Shown in pieces: positions 57,201 to 64,000 of a stretch of 64,000 bases of DNA. Positions within the stretch are counted from its first letter, which is position 1. Each line of letters starts with the position of its first letter. The notes below the pieces were generated by a model. That model made no database searches, was not told the origin of the DNA, and worked only from the letters and a program-made list of their open reading frames with translations. Origin of the DNA: Phytophthora colocasiae (taxonomy: Eukaryota; Oomycota; Peronosporomycetes; Peronosporales; Peronosporaceae); contig JAGKQI010000024.1 in assembly GCA_018806915.1 (NCBI GenBank), positions 303,793 to 367,792 on the forward strand. Reading direction: 5' to 3'. The position numbers and the translations under genes are program-made.

Positions 57201-59807
57201 TATGCCAGTGACTGGGCGATTTCCGCCGCACTAATGCAGGAACACGACCAGATCTACCACCCGGTCGCGTTTGCCAGCCGAACCTTGAAGACGAACGAGT
57301 TAAACTATAATGTTGCCGAAAAGGAGGTGTTGGCTCTACTTCGGATCTTGGATCTACACTACACCCTGTTGGTAGGACGTCGGATCAAGGTCCTAACCAG
57401 ACACTCCACGCTTGCCTGGCTGTTCAAGTCTGCCGGCCTCCAAGGGCGTCTGGGACAATGGTCTGCTCTCCTGTCCCCATGGACACTCGAGATCACGAAG
57501 TGTACGAAGGGAGAGGATGAGATACTGGGGGCGATCGCAGCTAATATAACGCCTAGATCGGAGATCGACGAAGCCCTGATCGCGATCGCGCCACAGAAGG
57601 AACCAAGACGTAAGATCCAGATGCCGATTCCCACCGTAGATCCAGGTGAGGAGCTATGGGTAGTAAGTTTCGACGGTTCGGCACGCGTGAAACGAGGAGG
57701 AGGCGCTTTCAGCGCGATCGTGTGGAGTTTGCCGGAGTGGAAAGTGATCAAGGCTAGATCAGACTATGCGGAGAGTCTTACTGTCAATGAAGCGGAATAC
57801 CGTGGACTCTTGCTAGGTCTTGGCATGATCGCACAGTTAGAACGCCGCCGTTTGGTCATTTGTGGCGATTCGAACCTAGTGATCCGACAAGTCCGGGGCG
57901 AGATCGACTGCAAGGCGCCAGGATTGACGTTACTGAAACAGAAGGTGCTAGATCACTTGCGGAATTGGGGAGATCATGAGCTAGTCTATGTGAAGAGAGA
58001 CTGGAATGGGAGCGCAGACAGCTTGGCGAGTGCCGCGCTGCAGCGAGGAAGCGGGATCGAGGTCCACGATGAAGCAGATCGGTGCGATCTGGTCACCCTA
58101 AATCGGCTTGATGAGGTGTTGATCCCTCGAGTTGAAGATCGAACGGTGCAAGTGTCGGCCGTAGCCACGGGTGCAGCCCGAGCGCGACCCGATGCCGCCG
58201 TCCTGCGAGAGGAACTGATCCGGGAGATGCGAGTGGATCGGATCAGGCGAGCCCAGGACGAGGAGGTCTGGATCGCCGGACTAAAGAAGTACCTGGCTGG
58301 GCAGATCGCGGATCTTACACGAGCCGAATCTGGATCCTACGCCAAGATCGCGTCCGAGTACGAGGTAGATGAACAGGATCTGTTGTTTTACTGCCCACCA
58401 AGGCCGAGATCAAGTGGTGATCGCGACCGCCTGATGAGACTCGTGGTTCCAGAAACGCTACAGCAGGATGTCCTCCACCACTACCATACGACCCTGGAAG
58501 GGGGACATCAAGGGATCGGACGCACTTATCAGCGGATCCGAGATCATTTCCACTGGAGGGGATTATATCGGAGCGTGCAGCGATACGTAGGCGAGTGTGT
58601 AGACTGTGAGACCGGAAAGGGGAGACCCACGATCCGGGGCGAGTCACCTGGGAATCTGCAAGCGACATACCCATTCCAGATCATAGCGATGGATCACATA
58701 CCCTCTCTGCCCAGATCCAACAAAGGCAAAACTGAACTACTGATCTGGGTAGATCTGTTCACGGGATATGTGATCGCAAAGGCTAGTTCCTCCCGATCGG
58801 CCCAGACCGTCGCGGAATCTTATGAAGAATGCGTGTTCCGCAGATTAGATGCTAGCGAGATGATCAGGCACGATCGAGAACCGGGCTTCATGTCCGACTT
58901 CTTCAGATCGTTCAATAGGATCCTGGGGCAGCGACAACGGGCAACGATGGCCTACCGACCACAGGCCAATGGGACTGCGGAACGGATGGTGCAAACGGCC
59001 ACTAGGGCGATCAAGATGTATGTTCAAGATCTCGATCAAAAGGACTGGGATGAATACGCGGAGAGATTGACTTTCGCCATTAACACGGCTCACGATCGGG
59101 TTCGGGGAGATACCCCTCATTACCTGGTACATGGATGGGATCCGAGATCGACGTTGGAGGCAACGATCCCGATCGGATCGACCAGACGCCACGATCGCGA
59201 TCCAAGACGGTGGAGGTATCGGGTTCAGAGATACTACCAGCAGTCGCGAGAGCAGGTCAACGCTAGACTACGAGAGGCGATTGCAGATCGAGCTGATCAG
59301 CACAATGAGGATGTCGATCCGCATCAGATCGAAGCTGGATCACGAGTTTGGCTATACCTAGATCGTGTGAAGGAAGGGTATGCCCGTAAACTCGCCCACC
59401 TTTGGCACGGCCCGTTCCGTGTTGCAGAGAAGCTCAATGAATTCACGATAAAGCTGGAGATCGCGGGCTCTGATTACCATATCTTTCCGGTGGTTCATGT
59501 TTCTAAGCTAAAGCTGGTACGGAATTTCCCAGATCGACCGCGGATCGAGTTGACGGTCGATGAAGCAGATCGGCTCGATTTCGATGAGATCCTCCTTCCG
59601 GAGGACAGTTGGGTTCCAGATCTGGATGCCGATGAGTACGAAGTCGAACGGATCTCGGACATGCGAAGTGGGAAACGAACTCGCTACGGCCGGATCTATC
59701 GTGAGTTCCTGGTGCACTGGGTCGGTTATGATGAGCCAACGTGGGTCGACGAAGCTGATCTTAACTGTGGGGCCATATTGAGCGCGTTCCTACGTGACCA
59801 CGCTTAA
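54256..59807 (+). pseudogene. pol: pol of C2: best-preserved Family I polyprotein
   Basis: Opens in the -1 frame. Lesions: TAA 54343-54345 (CAA in C), a frameshift near 55580, and two near 56405 and 56470 in the RT palm. From 56490 the frame is open for 1105 codons: end of RT with YIDD (about 56550), Gypsy RNase H remnant (57187-57560; VYASDW where D1 has CDASDF, and TRH where D1 has TDH), archaeal-like RNase H (SFDGSAR, NEAEY, CGDSN, NGSAD; 57660-58040), integrase with HHCC (about 58475-58610) and D-D-E (MDH 58689, HDREP 58867, TAERM 58975), and chromodomain (about 59630-59790). Protease DTGAEV is near 54578. Confidence 0.95.
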
Positions 59808-60202
59808 TCGGAACCGGTTCGGCGTGATGCAGTCGCACGAAGAAGTGTAAGGAGAGCCAGGCGAGGTGACAGGGTTACCTCGCCGGGATCGAAGAAGCTG
59901 ATGTGGAGGAGAATCCAGATCAGAGCGAGAGTTTTATATTTGTGTATATGCATGTGCGTAGGGAATTTGACGTTGGAAGATGGTGATCCGGGATGTCGAG
60001 ATGGAGATGAAAGGGGATCACATTCCTAAAATGATAGAGTACGATGGAATGACTGTGGGAATGGAGATTACGGATTATGAGTGGAGATTATGAGAATTAC
60101 GAATGGAGATGGAAGAATGTAGAACGGCCCTGGAAGGGGTTCCGAATCCGAACTCGGGGAGAAGCCCCGAGCCTTGCTGCAAGTGATCGAAGTTCGCACG
60201 AC
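59808..60202. other. Gap between convergent genes of C2
   Basis: No gene. Contains the shared AT-rich string near 59933 and purine-rich GATGGAGAT-type repeats (59980-60110). Presumed 3' ends of pol and antisense transcripts. Confidence 0.6.
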
Positions 60203-62990
60203 TTACGGAGAAGCGGCCCCAGCGGGAGGAGGATTGAACTTGCCGATAAGGCGGGGAATCCTGGTAGCGGGATGGTTGACCGGGTCTTGCCGATACTGGT
60301 TACGCCACGGATCCGCCTCGTCACACTCCTCCAGAGCCTCGATCAGGTTCGCCGGCTCTGGGACGTTCGCGTTGAGATCCGCCAGGTTGGCACGCCGGGA
60401 GACCACGCCGGGATACCAACGAATTACATCCACCGACGGAATGGGGAGGTGAAGGAAGAACGGATCCAGCAGGATGTCGAGATCGAACCACTGGTCGCGC
60501 ATTATGGCGGGGAAGGAGGCGAGGAACTGGCGCCAAGCAGACCCAGCCCGACTCCGCCTGGCCTTGCGAGCAACGTAATACCGCTGCAGTTCAAGATCCG
60601 CATCCTGCATGGCAGAGGTGATCTCGAAGTTATGGGTGGCCTCCCAAAATGCGTGACGGTGCCGTTCCTCCAGAACGCGATAGGTGGCGGCCACGGCCGC
60701 GAGGGGTGTTCCCTCCCTCTCATGCAGATCGAGGTCGAACGTAAGGGGACCCGGGTTCGCGAAGTCGTTCCACGGCTCCAGAGCCAGCAGATCAAGCACG
60801 TTCACGCCCGTGATCAACTCGTGGAGGTATTCGGTGCCGGGGGTCGGTGCAGGCCCGGCCTGTATCTGGGAGGGGAACAGCCAACCCGAAGGGATCAACA
60901 ACCGTTTGCCCAGAGAACTGGCAATCAGACCCACGATCGAATACTGCCCGATCACCTGCGGATCCCACGGCACGATGTCAGCGGCCGCGAAGGTACGCTG
61001 CCGATCGTACCCTGGAATGAAAGAGGCGACCGGGAACAGGGGTGGTCGGAGCCCGAGGGGCGGGGAACCGCCGGGAGGAGGTGGCGGCGGTGACGGGGAA
61101 CCCGGAGGTGATCCTGGAGACGGCGGGCCTGATCCATCCGGAGATGGGCTTGAGCCGTCCGGAGACCCCGATCCATGAGTGCCAGAAGGTCCGGCTCTCG
61201 GAACCTGTCCGGACTCGCGCCGGTGCGTCGAGATAGACCGTTGGCGGCCCATGTGTAGAATCTCGTCCTCCTCGGAGTCCTCCGCCTCGTTGGAACGTTC
61301 CGATTCGGCCTCAGAACTAGTTCCATTGCTGGGTTCTGGACTCTCGTCCTCTTCGGACGGCGATGAGAATGGGTGCTGGGGATCGTAGTCGGAGTCTTCC
61401 TCGTCCTCATCCGGCGAATCACCCTCGGCGGGGAGCGATCCGGACTGATCCGTCGGTGCTGGGGTCGGATCAGGGGCTGGAGTGTCGGTTTCCTCCCCTC
61501 CGGCTTGCCCAGAAGCTTGATCCGCCAACAGATCCAGCGGACTCGCCGTGGATCCTGCCGGGGTCGGGACCACCGTGGGTGTGACAGGCTGGGTTGACCC
61601 GGGAGCTTCGGTAGCTGCAGGTTTTAGATCACGGGGAGCTGAGGAGCTCCGAGCCGGACGCTTGCGTGAGGAAGGAGGAACGGCCGGGGAAGCGGAGGCG
61701 CTTCGAGATCTTTTGGTGGCACGGAGCCGCCCGTCGATCCGCGATACACGAGGACAACCGAGCAGAGGAATCCTCGGCGTGGTGCAGCTGTTGTTCGGCT
61801 TCGGCATAATCAGCGTCCAGCTCTTGATGAGCCTGTCGAAGCTCCGCGTTCTGTCGCTGGAGTTGGTCGAGTTCCTGTGTCGCCGCATCCCGGGCGGAAC
61901 GGGCCACGTCAAGGTCTGCGAGGACAGACAAACGATCTTGGGTGGCATCGTCCAGGTCGACCTGGATTCGATCACGATCTACCGTTACTCGATTGAGATC
62001 TTGCACCGCCTGATCCCGGTCGAGGCGGGCCTGATCCAGGTCTGCGACGGCCTGATCCCGCTCGGCAATGGCGGCACGATGCTGGACGGAGAGCTGGTCC
62101 CGGTCGTTTCCCAAGGCGTCTGCCAGATCTTGCTCCAGGCTGGATACGGCGGCGGCATCGGCGGTTGCACCCAAAGGTGGGGCGCGAGAATCCGGTGCGG
62201 ATACGTCCTCCAAGGCGAGGTGTGCCCGTGCCAGTTCAGCCTGGTGATCCTCTGCCTCGCGTTCCAGGTACGCGACTTCTGCTCGAGCGGCGAGCAACTC
62301 CGCTTGGGTCCGCGTCAACTCCAACCTCAACCGAGCTTCCTCTGCCGTCGGGCGAGTCTGATCAGCGGGCATGGCCATAGCCGCTTGTGGACCTTGGGAG
62401 GAATCGTTCCTCTACCAGCGATCAAGGCTACGCTGAGTGAGGGTCAGGTCATGACGCACGGCGGCGAGCTCCCGTTCGCGATCCTGAAGCTCATCCCGGA
62501 GTTCAATCTCCGTCTCCCCGGCTATGCGAAGTTCGGCCAACCGGAAGTCGAGATCCTCGAGCGCAGAGTCTAGCCGCGCCTGGATCCGGGCCAGTCGCTG
62601 CTCAGACTCCCGTCGTTCGGCGTCGTGCTGGGCCCGCTGATCCTGCAAGGCGGCGATCGCGTCCCCACCGATAGCATCTCCGGTTCCCGATCGCAGATGA
62701 GCGATTTCGGCGTTCAGCCGCAAAATCTCCTCCGCTTGGTCGTCCCGGAAGCGCTCCATATCCTCCATGTCGGATCGCAACCGGCAAACGGTGTCGTCCA
62801 GGTGGTCCCGATCGCGACTCAAGGTTTCGCGCATCCGTTGGCTGTGGGCCAGCCTTGCTTGCAAGGTGACCAGCTCAGGGTTTACCCCGGGGGTTGAGAA
62901 GCGGGAGGCCGTGGATCGGGCGGATCGGATCGAGTGCCTGCTCGAGGGCGTTCTCGGCGTCAAAGGGGGCGAGGAAGGCGGATCGGACAT
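60203..62990 (-). pseudogene. Antisense gene of C2, about 930 codons
   Basis: Convergent to pol. Start ATG 62990-62988 (MSDPPSSPPLTPRT); an upstream ATG at 63140 lies in the LTR. Order: Ser/Pro-rich N terminus, long coiled coil (about 62880-61760) with repeated ERDQAVADLDQA-type heptads, Pro/Ser/Thr/acidic linker and a Gly/Ser/Pro run (to about 61060), then the C-terminal domain (about 61040-60250: IPGYDRQRTF, PWDPQ, AFWEATH, LQRYYVARK, LDILLDP, RWYPG). Lesions: TAG 62414-62412 within the coil and a frameshift near 61750. No intron at the place where A has one. The C-terminal domain is only about half identical to that of A, although the pol proteins are about 95% identical. Confidence 0.82.
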
Positions 62991-63082
62991 TGTGAGGGAG
63001 TGGTGGCACTTGAACGACTTGTGTTCCAGGTGGTGAATGTGGAAATAAACCCGAAGTGAGCTGCGGCAGCTCAACTTACGTG

Positions 63083-63093
63083 CTGGGGGCGGA
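63083..63093 (+). promoter_or_regulatory. Polypurine tract of C2
   Basis: CTGGGGGCGGA immediately before TGTGGTGAAG, identical to the tract at 50201-50211 and to the reverse of 1613-1623. Confidence 0.85.
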
Positions 63094-63298
63094 TGTGGTG
63101 AAGCGGACGAAAATTTTCCCGGAGAGGCGATATCAGCCACGAACCCGAATAGAGTCGGAACGAGCGACAGGGGGGACCTGTGATCCCCAGATCTGGGTCG
63201 AATCAGACGAAGGTACGATGGGTCCCGCCGGGAACAGGCAGCGGAGACACCGGCGAAGAAGCAAGCGGAGCGGTGTTCGTGGGTGATCCGAATCCTGC
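63094..63298 (+). repeat. C2 3' LTR, first part
   Basis: Starts TGTGGTGAAGCGG. It ends in the first copy of a ~29-bp tandem unit (GGTGTTCGTGGGTGATCC..., 63272 onward) where the solo D LTR landed after CCTGC. Confidence 0.85.
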
Positions 63299-63706
63299 TG
63301 TAACGGGGTTACACGGCGCTGCGCGCCTTGGCTACAATAGGTGTGGTATACACCATCCAGGTCACAAGTCACAGATCCGTGTACGACATGCTGTTTTACA
63401 CGTCACATATGTAGCCAGTTGCTGGCTGTTAGCTCAGAGCCACACATTACATTTGATTAGGATTTAGTATGTTAGATACTAAATCCGTTACATTCAGGAT
63501 TAGGGCAATAAAATAAATAAAAATCAGTTTGCATTTTACATAATTAGTGTTAGTTCCTTTATTATAGGGACACTGATTGTGAGAGTCCCGTATTTAGTGG
63601 ACTACTTGGTTCTTGTATAGAACCGAAGGCTAGTGCCTTGCAAGCAGGACTCTACGAGTCAACCCAACTTCCTCTGTGCCGTGCACACCTACGCAGCCCC
63701 GCTGCA
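63299..63706 (+). mobile_element. Solo Family III LTR
   Basis: 408 bp, TGTAACGGGG...GCTGCA, with CCTGC on both sides (63294-63298 and 63707-63711). No internal region, so it arose by LTR-LTR recombination of an earlier D insertion. It keeps the 11-bp hairpin (GGATTTAGTAT/ATACTAAATCC near 63460-63486) and overlapping AATAAA strings at 63507-63521. Confidence 0.96.
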
Positions 63707-64000
63707 CCTGCCGTGGTGTTCGTGGGTGATCCGAATCCTGTCGGAGGAAGAATGGGGAAATCAAGGATGTTCTCGCGCGATCAACGATGACGGGGCCCCA
63801 AGCGAGCACGATCAGCTTACCCTGGCGCCCCGAAGCCTCTAACAGCACGATCCAACTTCCCCGGGCGGCGACGAGGCGAGATCACGCAGGATCACGCAAT
63901 GATCCTCTCCCGTATAAGTACGAGATCAGCTCCGGATCAAGGTCAACCCCAGGCGCGACGCAGACTCTTCTGGTGGCCTGATCCGGATTCTTTGAAGCGA
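63707..64000 (+). repeat. C2 3' LTR continued to window end
   Basis: Resumes with the duplication and the second copy of the 29-bp unit (about 63713-63741), then GATC-rich LTR sequence including AAGTACGAGATCAGC-type strings like those in the C LTR. Truncated by the window; no coding frame. Confidence 0.75.

Larger units (their letters stand above)
51932..64000 (+). mobile_element. Element C2, Family I, internal region and part of its 3' LTR
   Basis: Second unit of the tandem array. Order: primer site 51933-51949, gag, frameshift signal, pol with the longest intact stretch in the window, convergent antisense gene, purine tract, then a 3' LTR from 63094 that is interrupted by a solo D LTR and runs off the window. 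The 3' LTR resembles the A type (TGTGGTGAAGCG, then AGAGTCGGA...CGACAGGGG), not the C-type LTR at its left, so the unit is chimeric. Confidence 0.9.

Noticed and set aside
62378..62446. Introns in the C2 antisense gene around the TAG at 62414
   Set aside because: Available GT...AG pairs are only about 20-32 nt; a nonsense change is more likely.
60203..62990. Fungal origin of the window
   Set aside because: First impression from chromodomain Gypsy elements; the D-type gag and protease and the Family I capsid match oomycete elements much better.

Overview
The window is made entirely of nested Ty3/Gypsy LTR retrotransposons; I see no host gene, tRNA or rRNA. The Gag, protease and integrase signatures match elements I know from oomycetes (Phytophthora and relatives), and the one intron candidate is short (63 nt, GTACGC...GTAG). 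An oomycete is therefore the best guess, from family resemblance rather than a database search.

Three families are present. Family I (elements A, C and C2) is extremely rich in GATC and has LTRs of about 1.5-1.7 kb beginning TGTGGT and ending CCACA. Family II (element B) has LTRs of about 1.87 kb full of a degenerate 15-bp repeat. Family III (D1, the fragment D2 and one solo LTR) has LTRs of about 410 bp, TGTAACGGGG...GCTGCA.

Layout by insertion order. D2 (+ strand) is the outermost element: LTR at 83-103 and 14138-14507, gag at 14565-15019. A (- strand, 104-14137, 4-bp duplication GCGC) sits in the D2 LTR. B (+, 15020-31792) sits in D2 gag. A tandem Family I array, C then C2 (+, 31793 to past the window end, LTR-internal-LTR-internal-LTR), sits in the 3' LTR of B. 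D1 (-, 32801-40680, duplication GGATT) sits in the 5' LTR of C; the unoccupied site survives at 51280-51290. A solo D LTR (63299-63706, duplication CCTGC) sits in the 3' LTR of C2. The rest of B and D2 should lie beyond 64000.

Gene content. Each element has gag, then pol in the -1 frame (protease, reverse transcriptase, RNase H, integrase, chromodomain). At every gag-pol junction I find a slippery heptamer (GUUAAAC in Families I and II, GGGAAAC in D1) followed after 5-7 nt by a stem-loop. Families I and II carry two RNase H domains: the ordinary Gypsy one has lost catalytic aspartates, and a second, archaeal-like one keeps D-E-D-D. The most striking feature is a large gene on the opposite strand, convergent to pol at the 3' end, in all three families (A 1739-4358, B 30345-27316, D1 33508-35046, C2 62990-60203). 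It encodes low-complexity and coiled-coil proteins of unknown function. In A it appears to contain a spliceosomal intron, which would mean it is expressed from its own antisense transcript.

Nearly all copies carry frameshifts or stops, so I see no intact autonomous element, even though A and D1 have almost identical LTR pairs and so look like recent insertions.
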